Positions 10,662 to 19,224 are shown, counted from the stretch's first letter. The stretch is 64,000 bases of DNA from [Pasteurella] mairii (GCA_900454475.1 UGSS01000002.1:2532674-2596673); one strand, 5' to 3'. Numbers and translations are program-made. The notes: generated from the sequence alone by a model not told the origin.

Positions 10662-12164
10662 TTAAGCTGCTTTAGATTCAATCATCGCCAGTTTTAGAAT
10701 TCGTTCTTCCGTCGCATCAGCTCGAACGACTTCTCCTGTAATTTGTTGGTTGCGCATTACCATAACACGATCTGATAGCCCGATGACTTCTGGTAAATCA
10801 CTGGAGACGACAATAATGGCGATTTTTTCTTCTGCTAATTTAGAAATCAGATCGTAAATTTCAGATTTTGCCCCGATATCAATCCCTCGCGTAGGTTCGT
10901 CAAGTAATAACACTTTAATATCTTCGGATAGCCATCGTCCCAGAATGGCTTTTTGTTGGTTACCTCCAGATAAATTAACGATAAATTGTTCAATAGATGG
11001 TGTTTTAACATTCATTTGCGTGCGTTGTTTTTCTGCATTTTCTTTTTCCCATTTGTCATTGATAATGAATTTAAGGAAGTTGTGCGAACGTCTTGCGCTA
11101 ATATTAATATTTTCACCAACGGTTGCTGTTGGGATAATACCTTCTTTTTTCCTATCTTCTGGACAAAGGACGATACCGGCTTCGATAGCTTGTTTTGGAG
11201 AAGTAATTTTTTGTGGGATGCCATCTAATTCAATAGTTCCATTTGTCATCGGGTCAGCACCAAAAATAATTTTTAGCAGTTCAGAACGTCCAGCACCAAC
11301 TAAACCAAATAAGCCGAGAATTTCTCCTGCTTTTACCTCTAAGTTAAAATTACCTTTTAATTTTGTGCCGGAAAGTGCGGTGATTTTTAGGCGCGTTTTT
11401 TCAAATGCGCGAGGGCGATAATGATAAATATCACCTAAATTCCGACCGACCATGCTTTGAACGAGAATATCATTATTGATTTTACTTAAATCTGAAAAAG
11501 TTTCGATAAACTGTCCGTCTTTCAGTACAGTGATGGCATCGCTAATTTGAAAAATTTCTTCCATACGATGTGATACATAGAGAATAACTTTCCCTTCAAC
11601 TTTCAACTCATTGATGACGTTAAAGAGTTTTTCAATTTCGGGCACGGATAAACTACTGGTTGGTTCGTCGAATGCAATAATTTTAGCGCCACGACTCAAT
11701 GCTTTGGCAATTTCAATCATTTGCCATTGGCCAATGGATAACTCTTTTAATGGCGTCGTTGGAGCAATATTGAGTTCTAATTTGTCTAAATATTGCTGTG
11801 TTCTTGCGAGTAGGGCGGTTTGATTTACGATGCCGAAAGCATTTGGCAGTTGTCCTAAACAGAGATTTTCTGCAACAGTCATTTCAGGAACGATATTTAA
11901 TTCTTGGTAGATAATGGCAATACCGGATAAGAGGGCTTCTTTGGTGTTTTTAAACGTGAGTGTTCTACCTCCAATATGTAATTTTCCTTCAGTAGGTAAA
12001 TAGTTTCCGCTTAAAATTTTTAATAAAGTGGATTTCCCAGCACCATTTTCGCCCATAAGTGCATGAATTTGACCTTCATAACACTTAAATGAAATGTTTT
12101 GTAATGCTTTAACGCCGGGAAACGTTTTACTGATGTTATCAAATTCTAAATAAGGAACGTGCAT
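10662..12164 (-). CDS. araG: L-arabinose ABC transporter ATP-binding protein AraG
   Basis: AraG powers arabinose import with two fused ATPase halves (500 residues). The first half has Walker A G-E-N-G-A-G-K-S near residue 38, a signature L-S-I-G-Q-W-Q near 142 and Walker B I-I-A-F-D-E-P-T near 163. The second half has a degenerate Walker A G-L-V-G-A-G-R-S near 290, the signature L-S-G-G-N-Q-Q near 397 and Walker B L-L-L-D-E-P-T near 418. This asymmetric pattern is standard for monosaccharide importers. It lies between araF and araH. A 74-base gap after araF contains short inverted repeats that may stabilise the araF message. Confidence 0.95.
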   Translation of the reverse strand: MHVPYLEFDNISKTFPGVKALQNISFKCYEGQIHALMGENGAGKSTLLKILSGNYLPTEGKLHIGGRTLTFKNTKEALLSGIAIIYQELNIVPEMTVAENLCLGQLPNAFGIVNQTALLARTQQYLDKLELNIAPTTPLKELSIGQWQMIEIAKALSRGAKIIAFDEPTSSLSVPEIEKLFNVINELKVEGKVILYVSHRMEEIFQISDAITVLKDGQFIETFSDLSKINNDILVQSMVGRNLGDIYHYRPRAFEKTRLKITALSGTKLKGNFNLEVKAGEILGLFGLVGAGRSELLKIIFGADPMTNGTIELDGIPQKITSPKQAIEAGIVLCPEDRKKEGIIPTATVGENINISARRSHNFLKFIINDKWEKENAEKQRTQMNVKTPSIEQFIVNLSGGNQQKAILGRWLSEDIKVLLLDEPTRGIDIGAKSEIYDLISKLAEEKIAIIVVSSDLPEVIGLSDRVMVMRNQQITGEVVRADATEERILKLAMIESKAA

Positions 12165-12238
12165 ACAAATTCTCCTTTACGAACCGAGCAAAGCTACCGG
12201 CCAGCTTGATAGCTCAACCAACAGCTGGATTTGAAATA

Positions 12239-13090
12239 TTACAATCCTTTTTTAGCAAGTTCTTCTTTAAAGTTGTCTCGTTTTAGGAAAACAACATCTT
12301 GAACAGCAATAAATTTTTCTGGTTTAACACCGTATTTAATCCATTTGTACAACATTTCTGTACTACGATAACCATGTATATCTGGGCTAGGTAATAGAGA
12401 GCCTAGGAAACCGGTTGGATTTGGTTTAGAAAGTTCATTTACTGCATCAACGCCATTTATCCCGATACCAACAACATTTGCTGGTTTAAAACCTTGGCCT
12501 TCGGTTGCCCTTACCCCTCCTAGCACTGTGTTATCATTCATGCCAACGATAAGCCAGTTTTTTACTTCTGGGTGCTGTACTAGCATAGAATTTGCGGCAT
12601 CAAGGGCACCGGGAATATCATTACTTTTTGTTGGCGATTTATAAATTTGCTTTTCTGGAAATCCGGCTTTAATTAATGCTGAAATAGAACCTTCAGTCCG
12701 TCTTCGGGCGGTATCAAGCTCATCTACGGCGATTACTTTTAGATCATATGCACGTGCTTTTGCTATAATTGCGGGGCCAAGTCTGGGATCCGGAGCACAA
12801 ATCACAAATCCTTTGGCACCACTTGCAGCTAAATTATCAATAGCATTTAATGTCTTTTCTCCATCAGGAATGGCCATTTTAATAATTTCAACATCACCTA
12901 AATTTTTGGCTGCTTTATCTGCAAATGCCCATTCAGTTTGAAACCAAGGTTCTTCAGGTTGTTTGACGAGATAGCCTAATTTAATTATTTCAGATGAGCT
13001 GGAATATACTGGAGTAGTGGTTAACCCAGCCACAAGACAAGCCGATACTGTAAGAGCTGATTCGATAAATGTTCTTCTGCTTAATTTCAT
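12239..13090 (-). CDS. araF: Arabinose-binding protein AraF with a large internal deletion
   Basis: This is the periplasmic L-arabinose receptor of AraFGH. From the ATG at 13090 (preceded by a GGGGG run) it has 283 residues, while E. coli AraF has 329. The signal region contains S-R-R-T-F-I, a twin-arginine-like motif. The mature part follows E. coli AraF closely (K-Q-P-E-E-P-W-F-Q-T-E-W, then S-N-D-I-P-G-A near the middle). At V-I-A-V-D, though, it jumps directly to E-L-D-T-A-R-R-R. By comparison with E. coli AraF from memory, about 54 residues (mature positions 90-143) are missing, including the second ligand aspartate and part of the hinge region. The junction is at about 12721. The reading frame stays open, so a product could be made but may not bind arabinose. 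Confidence 0.85.
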   Translation of the reverse strand: MKLSRRTFIESALTVSACLVAGLTTTPVYSSSSEIIKLGYLVKQPEEPWFQTEWAFADKAAKNLGDVEIIKMAIPDGEKTLNAIDNLAASGAKGFVICAPDPRLGPAIIAKARAYDLKVIAVDELDTARRRTEGSISALIKAGFPEKQIYKSPTKSNDIPGALDAANSMLVQHPEVKNWLIVGMNDNTVLGGVRATEGQGFKPANVVGIGINGVDAVNELSKPNPTGFLGSLLPSPDIHGYRSTEMLYKWIKYGVKPEKFIAVQDVVFLKRDNFKEELAKKGL

Positions 13091-13205
13091 ATTTACGCCC
13101 CCTGGGTTTTTATTAATATTTAACTCAATCAATAAGATAAGTTATTGAAAGAGGTAATTCACTTATTTGGCAAGAGCCATCTTAAAGAGTTTGCAAATAA
13201 AAAAA

Positions 13206-13221
13206 TTCGATCTGGATCACA
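13206..13221 (-). promoter_or_regulatory. CRP-like site upstream of araFGH
   Basis: TTCGA-N6-TCACA on the plus strand (TGTGA-N6-TCGAA on the minus strand) matches the CRP consensus with one perfect half. It lies about 116 bases upstream of the araF start, between the AraC operator and araF. Confidence 0.6.
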
Positions 13222-13232
13222 TTATAAATTTA

Positions 13233-13270
13233 TAGCATAAAAATCCATATATTTAGCTAATCAGTACTAT
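13233..13270 (+). promoter_or_regulatory. AraC operator (I1-I2 type) of araFGH, inverted relative to araF
   Basis: TAGCATAAAAATCCATA (13233-13249) is almost identical to the E. coli araI1 half-site. A second TAGC at 13254 lies exactly 21 bases on. Unlike the araBA operator, this pair reads on the plus strand, pointing away from araF, with the CRP-like site closer to the gene. Confidence 0.75.
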
Positions 13271-13390
13271 TAATGACAAGAAGAAATGTGATTTTAGATA
13301 ATAAAAATTACCACTCCTTTTCACCCAATACCGATAAGGGCTTTTTAATAGTAGGATGATTAATGAAGAACGAATTCAATTAAAACTAAA

Positions 13391-13435
13391 AGGACTGAGT
13401 TCGACTGGGTTCAATATAATGTCGAAAACAGTCCT
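13391..13435. repeat. Imperfect inverted repeat, possible IS end remnant
   Basis: AGGACTGAGTTCGAC (13391-13405) is inversely repeated as GTCGAAAACAGTCCT (13421-13435) with two mismatches. Together with the following text to about 13469 it looks like the end of another insertion sequence (perhaps IS1016-like) cut by the IS256-family element, but this is not proven. No transposase remains. Confidence 0.35.
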
Positions 13436-13469
13436 TTGAATGATTGTCTAACTTTTAGGGGCAGCGCAC

Positions 13470-14527
13470 GAGCCTATCCCAAATTCTGTGTAAACACCCA
13501 TTTCAACTTAACGGTGATCGTTTAGACGATCACCAAAATCAATCATAAATCGATTCATTGCCTGTTTCCAGTTTTGAATCGGTAGCATCCATTTTTTTGA
13601 CACTTCTTTCATCGCCAGCCATATCACTTTAAACACCGAATCATCTGTTGGAAACACATTGCGTTTTTTGATGACTCGGCGGATAACGCTGTTTAACGAT
13701 TCCACCGCATTGGTGGTATAAATCGCTTTGCGGATATCCGGAGGATAGCCAAAAAAGGTGGCGATATTTGCCCAATTTTCTTCCCAGCCTCTTACCACAA
13801 GCGGGTATTTTTCCTGCCATTTTTGCGAAAGTGCGGTCAGATTTTTTCGCGCTTGCGCCTCAGTTGGGGCTTGATAAGCCTGCTTCAAATCTGCCGTGAC
13901 CGCTTTGTAATCTTTCCACGAGACATACTTCAAGCTGTTCCGCACAAAATGCACAATACAAAGCTGAATCTTCGTTTGAGGATAAACCGCATCAAGCGGT
14001 CGATTTTGCCATTCCAGCACACGTTTTTTAACGGAATCCGTCACACGAGAAATGAGGCTGGTAGACACATCAGCATTATAGCGTTCTTTGGATATCTCAA
14101 CGATTTCTTGATTACTTAACCCTTTGGCATATAAGGCAATAATCTGCTCATCCATCCCCGTAATGCGAGTTTGGTTTTTCTTGATAAGTTGTGGTTCAAA
14201 GGTGCCATCACGGTCACGAGGGGTATCGATTTCTATCTCACTTTCATCACAAATCACGGTTTTGGACGTATAGCCATTAGTGCATTTTTGCCTTTTCGGG
14301 GCTGATGCTTTTCATAGCCAAGATGGTCAGTGAGTTCGCCATTTAGAGTAGCTTCAACCGTGATTTTTTTAAGCATGCGTGAAAACTGATTAAGGTCTTC
14401 CAGTGTTTTGAGGGGTTGGGCAAATTCTGCTGCCAAGGCGTGGAGTGGTTTTTCGTTCATAATAAAGTACCTGCGTCTGATATATTATCTCAGAAACAGG
14501 TATTTACACAATTTGGGGGATAAGCTC
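13470..14527 (-). mobile_element. Degenerate IS256-family insertion sequence
   Basis: Terminal inverted repeats can be aligned. The left end at 13470-13505 starts GAGCCTATCCC, then AAATTCTGTGTAAACACC. The right end, read inwards from 14527, starts GAGCTTATCCCCC, then AAATTGTGTAAATACC. They enclose a broken IS256-type transposase gene. At about 1.06 kb the element is shorter than the usual 1.3 kb, matching the internal loss in the transposase. I could not see an 8-9 bp target duplication at the outer edges. Confidence 0.8.
13508..14460 (-). pseudogene. IS256-family (mutator-type) transposase, frameshifted and internally deleted
   Basis: The N-terminal part starts at 14460 (M-N-E-K-P-L-H-A-L-A) and runs to about residue 60. 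A one-base loss near 14275-14285 then shifts the frame, since N-G-Y-T-S-K-T-V reads in the next frame. The rest (14257-13508) has R-P-L-D-A-V-Y-P joined straight to Q-T-K-I-Q-L-C-I-V-H. In intact relatives about 80 residues lie between these motifs, including the first two catalytic aspartates of the DDE triad. The similar V-Y-P/V-F-P-Q text at both edges suggests deletion at a short repeat. The downstream A-V-E-S-L-N-S block with the catalytic glutamate is intact. The enzyme must be inactive. Confidence 0.88.
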
Positions 14528-14567
14528 TAGTGTAGAGGATCAGATATATTCCTCTACATTTCTATAG

Positions 14568-15403
14568 TTAAAGTCCGGCTTTTATTCTGCTATTGGCAAG
14601 CTCAAATGCCTTTTTACATTTCTCTATAAATTCAAAGATCTCTGCTTTATTTTGATGTTGAGAATAGTAATAACGCAAAGCTTTAGAACAAATAAAAAAT
14701 TCTTTAAGTTGGGATATGATGTTTTCATTTTTTAGTTGATCATTATTCCACTTATCATCATTATCAAATTGAGTTATGAACTTTTTTATTAAGTTACTTT
14801 TAGTGTAAAGTTTTTTCTCTTGAGATTTTTCTAATTTTTAAAAGTGATGATCATATTCTGGTAATATTTTTAAGTTATTGTATCTTAAATAAATAGGTTG
14901 AGTTTCATATTTGGATAAAATTATATTAAATAATTTAAGCATGTGATCAGATAATAATTTTTTTTAAATAAATTGAGTGATATGATCTTTGCAATAGATT
15001 GTAATATTTTATGATAGTAGCTTATTTGACTAAATAGATCTGCTTTTAATTTTTCATTGGTTTGATAGATGAACCTCTAGGTTGTATTGGCTCGATAATA
15101 TAAATTAACTTGTCGTATCTCTGGATGCTTCTTTTGAAGATTTAGGATTGCTTTATTTTTTGATGATATAGTAAATCCAATTTCTTTAAAAACTTCATTT
15201 GGTTCTATAATGAAGTAATTACTAAATTCTGAGAAGAAATTACTATTGGCGTGTTTATATTTTTTTCCAAATATTGTTGAAATGAGTGAGCATAAATTAG
15301 ATTTACCCGTCTTATTCGTGGCAGAAAAGACGTTAATTTTCTTTCCTAACGGAATAAATTTTATTTGTTGAATATTTCATATAAATCTCTTTAAACGAAG
15401 CAT
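14568..15403 (-). pseudogene. Decayed AAA-type ATPase gene
   Basis: Read on the minus strand from ATG at 15403, the text begins M-L-R-L-K-R-F-I. After a TGA it continues through I-N-V-F-S-A-T-N-K-T-G-K-S-N-L, a P-loop like those of RecF/OLD/SMC-type ATPases. A TAG follows Y-R-A-N-T-T, a frameshift lies near 14910-14930, and another TAA follows Y-D-H-H-F. The frame then runs to the TAA at 14568-14570. The remaining protein is lysine- and asparagine-rich and the DNA is more AT-rich than its neighbours, which suggests transfer. Such ATPases often belong to phage-defence or mobile modules. No partner gene is seen, and the function is lost. Confidence 0.7.
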
Positions 15404-15569
15404 GCTATAATGCTCAAAATTTAATCTAAAAATAGTGTTCTTTTCAATAGGGCTATCATTAATTTTTAATAAAAATAAATTGCTAAATTTTATGATTCCC
15501 TCTTGTACTCCCTAAATTTGCATTATGATCAGTAGCTCATTTACCCTGATTATTTTCTCGAAACTTACC

Positions 15570-15898
15570 ATGAGCAAACTAGAATTTAATGATACTGTTA
15601 TTATTACTGACCGCAATATTGAAACGGGTTTGAGCGCTTATTTAACCAGCTATTTTCCGTTTTCGCGAAAAAGTTGAATGAAAGATAATTTCAGGTTTTA
15701 TTTCTCATTAGACAATAGCAAAGTATAACTATTTTATCATATTGAAAATAAAGCACTTAATGTGCATACTTGGGTTGGATTGTTGAGAAAGTTAAGCAAC
15801 TGGAGCGTGCGAAATTTAACGGATTTATGGTGAATAACTTGTCAAATTCGGATAAAATGGCGCCCGTGTTCATCGTGCTTGGCGCAAAAGTGCGGTGA
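15570..15898 (+). pseudogene. Broken small gene of unknown function
   Basis: From the ATG at 15570 a 35-codon frame (M-S-K-L-E-F-N-D-T-V-I-I-T) ends at TGA 15675. The same frame then continues with meaningful-looking text, is stopped again by TAA, and shifts frame near 15780. It continues as V-E-K-V-K-Q-L-E-R-A-K-F-N-G-F-M to a TGA at 15896. Its last codons are part of a USS. It looks like a roughly 110-codon gene with two stops and one frameshift. I do not recognise the family. It directly precedes uppP. Confidence 0.5.
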
Positions 15899-15924
15899 TT
15901 TTTTTCATTGTTTTGAGGAACACT

Positions 15925-16728
15925 ATGTCTGAATTATTAATTGCTGCAATCTTAGGGATTGTGGAAGGATTAACCGAATTTTTACCGGTTTCATCGACCG
16001 GTCATATGATTATCGTCGGTCATTTATTGGGTTTTGAAGGGGAAAAAGCAGCAACCTTTGAAGTGATTATCCAGTTGGGGTCGATTCTTGCAGTTGTCGT
16101 GATGTTCTGGCGTAAATTATTTGGTTTAATCGGCATCCATTTTGGGCAAAAACCAGATTATTCTCAACCGCACTTAAAGCTGGCACATATTTTGTTGGGG
16201 ATGATTCCTGCTGTGGTACTTGGACTGATTTTTCATAAAAATATCAAATCCTTATTTAGCCCTGAAATGGTGATGTATTCGCTAGTCATCGGCGGGATTT
16301 TATTAATTATTGCCGAAAAAATGCGCCCAAAAGTGACCGCACACAGTGTTGATCAGATGACATATAAACAAGCCTTTAGTATCGGTTTATTTCAATGTTT
16401 AGCTTTGTGGCCGGGCTTTTCCCGCTCCGGCGCGACGATTTCTGGCGGGTTACTGATGGGCGTTGGGCGCCAAGCGGCAGCAGAATATTCCTTTATGTTA
16501 GCGGTGCCAATGATGTTGGGCGCGACTATATTGGATTTGTATAAAAGTTTAAGTTTTTTAACGCTGTCTGATTTACCGATGTTTGCGGTAGGATTTGTGA
16601 CCGCATTTATTGTGGCATTAATTGCAATTAAAACGTTCTTAAATCTTATCAAACGAATTTCGTTTATTCCGTTTGCGATTTACCGTTTTATCGTCGCGAT
16701 TGCAGTTTATTTTGTGTTTATTCACTAA
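15925..16728 (+). CDS. uppP: Undecaprenyl-diphosphate phosphatase
   Basis: UppP (BacA) recycles undecaprenyl pyrophosphate to the monophosphate carrier for peptidoglycan and O-antigen synthesis, acting at the inner membrane. The 267-residue product has the motif [14 protein letters not shown] near residues 17-30 and the P-G-x-S-R-S-G loop near residue 170, both part of the active site. The start at 15925 is preceded by GAGG; a frame start 30 bases upstream lacks a binding site and would add nonconserved residues. Several membrane helices are evident. Two terminators follow. Confidence 0.96.
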   Translation: MSELLIAAILGIVEGLTEFLPVSSTGHMIIVGHLLGFEGEKAATFEVIIQLGSILAVVVMFWRKLFGLIGIHFGQKPDYSQPHLKLAHILLGMIPAVVLGLIFHKNIKSLFSPEMVMYSLVIGGILLIIAEKMRPKVTAHSVDQMTYKQAFSIGLFQCLALWPGFSRSGATISGGLLMGVGRQAAAEYSFMLAVPMMLGATILDLYKSLSFLTLSDLPMFAVGFVTAFIVALIAIKTFLNLIKRISFIPFAIYRFIVAIAVYFVFIH

Positions 16729-16745
16729 GTTAATGCAATCAACAA

Positions 16746-16775
16746 AAAAGTGCGGTTAAAAATGACCGCACTTTT
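16746..16775. terminator. USS-pair terminator after uppP
   Basis: AAAAGTGCGGT (16746-16756) pairs with ACCGCACTTTT (16765-16775) around an 8-base loop. It consists of two inverted uptake signal sequences, a common terminator form in this family. Confidence 0.85.
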
Positions 16776-16797
16776 GCTCATGTTAACAAAGAGAAAT

Positions 16798-16834
16798 AAA
16801 AAACCTTAAAATCTCCATGGTTTTAAGGTTTTTT
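16798..16834. terminator. Bidirectional terminator between uppP and hpaC
   Basis: A 14-bp perfect stem (16798-16811 with 16821-16834, core CCTTAAAA/TTTTAAGG) has A6 before and T6 after, so it can stop convergent transcription from both sides. Confidence 0.88.
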
Positions 16835-16856
16835 ATATGTTGAAAATAGAGCCGAA

Positions 16857-17345
16857 TTAGACGGAGTGAAACGCACGGTTAAAATAAACCAAGCCCTTTC
16901 CATCTTGTACATTGATATGATCAAGTTCTACTAAAAATAATGAATGTGTACCGACATTACGAATGTCCACAATTTTGCCTTTTAAATTGGCGATCGCATT
17001 TTTAAGTGCCGGAAGTGCATGAGCTTCATCCGCATTATGCCAAATATCCCAAGTAAAACGTTCTTCCATGCTGCTTCCCATAAAACCGGCGAAATGCTTT
17101 GCCAATTCATCTTGTTCAGCGGTTAAAATATTGACACATAGCTGTTTGTTTTGTTGGAAAACTGCATTCATTTCACTATTTTTGTTGATACAAACTGCCA
17201 GGGTTGGTGGTGAATCAGTGACGGAACAAACTGCGGTAGCGGTAATTCCGCATTTCCCAGCCGCGCCGTCGGTAGTAATAATATTAACCGCCGCAGCTAA
17301 TTTTGCCATCGCATTGCGAAATTCTTGTTGTACCGGAGTGAGCAT
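16857..17345 (-). CDS. hpaC: 4-hydroxyphenylacetate 3-monooxygenase, flavin reductase component
   Basis: HpaC reduces FAD with NADH and passes it to HpaB. From ATG 17345 (preceded by AAGGAGAAAATC) the protein has 162 residues, close to the enterobacterial enzyme (170). It has the flavin reductase-like fold with the blocks G-x-T-A-T-A-V-C-S-V-T-D-S-P-P near residues 35-49, N-K-N-S near 57-60 and a conserved C-terminal L-V-Y-F-N-R-A-F-H. A 9-bp inverted repeat and a USS lie in the 98-base gap after hpaB, which may tune the amount of reductase relative to oxygenase. Upstream methionine options lack a binding site. Confidence 0.93.
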   Translation of the reverse strand: MLTPVQQEFRNAMAKLAAAVNIITTDGAAGKCGITATAVCSVTDSPPTLAVCINKNSEMNAVFQQNKQLCVNILTAEQDELAKHFAGFMGSSMEERFTWDIWHNADEAHALPALKNAIANLKGKIVDIRNVGTHSLFLVELDHINVQDGKGLVYFNRAFHSV

Positions 17346-17379
17346 GATTTTCTCCTTCGTATAAAATAGTTTAGTAAAT

Positions 17380-17425
17380 GGTCTGTTTATTGCATCAAAT
17401 TGCAAAATTAGCACAAAACAGACCG
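17380..17425. repeat. Inverted repeat in the hpaB-hpaC gap
   Basis: GGTCTGTTT (17380-17388) is perfectly repeated in inverse as AAACAGACC (17417-17425) across a 28-base loop. The right arm overlaps a USS. It could form an intercistronic hairpin in the hpaBC message; function unknown. Confidence 0.5.
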
Positions 17426-17443
17426 CACTTTTGCATTAAAATG

Positions 17444-19045
17444 TTATAATTTACTGATATTATTGAGATTTCCTAGGATGTTGATATCTTGAGAATCTGT
17501 TAAATGAGGGACGTTCCATCCGTTTTCATCATAATCAGACAAACATTGATCAACTAAATCAAAACATTTTTGTAAGGTGCCGTTAGCGGTTGATTGCCCT
17601 AAAACTTGTAAGCGAACTTCCTCTTGGCTGCCAGCATAGTTAATTTCGTACAATTCATGACGACCACCAAATTCTGTACCGATTGCATCCCAAAGTAATT
17701 TTAGGATTTTAATCCGTTGACGATATTCAATGTTATTTGAACCGCGTACGTATTTTTGTAGGTACTGATCAATCTCAGAGTTATTAAAATCGCGAATATG
17801 GGATGGCAAATAAATTAAACCACTGGTCACTGTTTGTTCGACAATTTTTTTAATCGTATGGTAAGCCATTGGTGCCATGACTCGATATGTTTGGATGGCT
17901 TGCTGATTTGGCATTTGGCAACCGTTTTTCCATTGATAAGAGGAACCATGCATGGCGTCCGTTAATGTCCAAAAGAGGTTGCGATACGCCATTACTTCCC
18001 CCATTTGCGCCGCTACCCCACGGAATTCAATTACCCCGGTACATTGTAGAGCTTTGTGGAGTAAACCGGTTAAGAAATCTAATTTTACCGCTAAGCGGGT
18101 ACAGGCTTGCATCGGGAATAGGCTGGCAAAACCGGCATATTGAGCCCAAGTGCGGCAACGATCTAAATCTTTATAAATTAAGATATTTTCTTTTGGAATA
18201 AATACTTTATCCAAAACCAAAATAGCATCGTTTTCATCAAAGCGCGTTGAAAGTGGGAAGTCAAATGGTGAACCTGTCGCACCGGCAGCAAGCTCATAAG
18301 AATGGCGGCAAATCAGTTTTACACCTTCTGCATCCATTGGCGCAATAAACATCAAAGCAAAATTATTATCGTTACCGATGATTTGTGCGGAACCAAAACC
18401 AATAAAATTATAGTGGGTGAGTGCTGAATTGGTGGCAACGACCTTTGCACCACTCACAATAATACCATCTTCCAATTCTTCTTCAATTTTGACGTAAATA
18501 TCTTTGACTTGGTCGATTGGTTTGTTGCGATCAATCGGTGGATTAACGATAGCATGATTGAAATATAAACAGGCTTCTTGAATACGTTTGTACCAAGCTT
18601 TGGCGTTGTCCGCATAATCACCGTAAAACTCACTATTGGCACCTAAAGAAGCGCCAAAAGCAGCTTTGTAATCGGGGGTTCTGCCCATCCAACCGTAGCT
18701 AAATCTTGACCAATCGGCAATGGCATCACGTTGTGCTTTTAATTCTTCAGCATTGCGGGCGTAGCGGAAAAATTTATGTGTGTAACCGCCATTACCGGTA
18801 TCGGTTTCCCAACAAAGTTGATCTTTGGTTTCAGGATCGTGTAGCGCGTCATATAACTTAGCAACGGATGCTGCTGCATTACGGAATGCAGGATGTGTTG
18901 TGACATCTTCGACTAATTCGCCATAAATATAGACTTTGCGTCCGTCTCTTAAACTGGCAAGGTATTCTTCTCCAGTAAAAGGGCGGTTAGTTTCTTTTCT
19001 AAAATCATCTGGACGTTGGTGAGTTTTTCGAGTTGCTTGTGTCAT
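17444..19045 (-). CDS. hpaB: 4-hydroxyphenylacetate 3-monooxygenase, oxygenase component
   Basis: HpaB hydroxylates 4-hydroxyphenylacetate to 3,4-dihydroxyphenylacetate using reduced FAD from HpaC. The 533-residue product (family about 520) has the acyl-CoA dehydrogenase-like fold. It shows the N-terminal R-P-F-T-G-E-E-Y-L-A-S-L-R-D-G-R, then V-N-P-P-I-D-R near residue 168 and the C-terminal G-T-E-F-G-G-R-H-E-L-Y near residue 460. The ATG at 19045 has AAAGGAG upstream. It is transcribed away from hpaA, from a promoter that carries the conserved hpa element at 19146-19181. Confidence 0.96.
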   Translation of the reverse strand: MTQATRKTHQRPDDFRKETNRPFTGEEYLASLRDGRKVYIYGELVEDVTTHPAFRNAAASVAKLYDALHDPETKDQLCWETDTGNGGYTHKFFRYARNAEELKAQRDAIADWSRFSYGWMGRTPDYKAAFGASLGANSEFYGDYADNAKAWYKRIQEACLYFNHAIVNPPIDRNKPIDQVKDIYVKIEEELEDGIIVSGAKVVATNSALTHYNFIGFGSAQIIGNDNNFALMFIAPMDAEGVKLICRHSYELAAGATGSPFDFPLSTRFDENDAILVLDKVFIPKENILIYKDLDRCRTWAQYAGFASLFPMQACTRLAVKLDFLTGLLHKALQCTGVIEFRGVAAQMGEVMAYRNLFWTLTDAMHGSSYQWKNGCQMPNQQAIQTYRVMAPMAYHTIKKIVEQTVTSGLIYLPSHIRDFNNSEIDQYLQKYVRGSNNIEYRQRIKILKLLWDAIGTEFGGRHELYEINYAGSQEEVRLQVLGQSTANGTLQKCFDLVDQCLSDYDENGWNVPHLTDSQDINILGNLNNISKL

Positions 19046-19119
19046 AAGATAGCTCCTTTGTTTATCCTAAATAAGATAATGAAAATAATTGGAGGAGAAA
19101 TTCCTCGAGAAAGTGTTTT

Positions 19120-19181
19120 ATTTATAAAGGAGTTTTTTTTATGACAAAATGCAATTTTCAGGCGAAAAATTGTACTTTTTC
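19120..19181 (-). promoter_or_regulatory. hpaBC promoter with putative HpaA operator
   Basis: Read on the minus strand, GAAAAAGTACAATTTTTC and then GAAAATTGCATTTT form a 36-bp block (19181-19146). After 14 bases comes TCCTTTATAAAT (19131-19120), a probable -10. The same block, spacing and -10 occur at the TRAP promoter (20218-20279) with 32 of 36 identical bases. AraC-family operators are usually such paired direct half-sites overlapping -35. Confidence 0.7.
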
Positions 19182-19208
19182 GTTGCAACCGAAGATTTGT
19201 TAAATTTT

Positions 19209-19224
19209 TGTGATCAAGATCTCT
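19209..19224. promoter_or_regulatory. CRP-like site in the hpaB-hpaA divergent region
   Basis: TGTGA-TCAAGA-TCTCT has one perfect CRP half-site. It sits between the divergent hpaB and hpaA starts. Two further TGTAC copies lie at 19229 and 19242 and echo the TGTAC core of the hpa element. Confidence 0.4.

Noticed and set aside
13091..13132. Upstream start for AraF
   Set aside because: The extra 14 residues are not signal-like, while ATG 13090 directly begins a good signal peptide after a G-rich binding site.
13462..14536. Target-site duplication for the IS256-family element
   Set aside because: The eight or nine bases outside each inverted repeat do not match.
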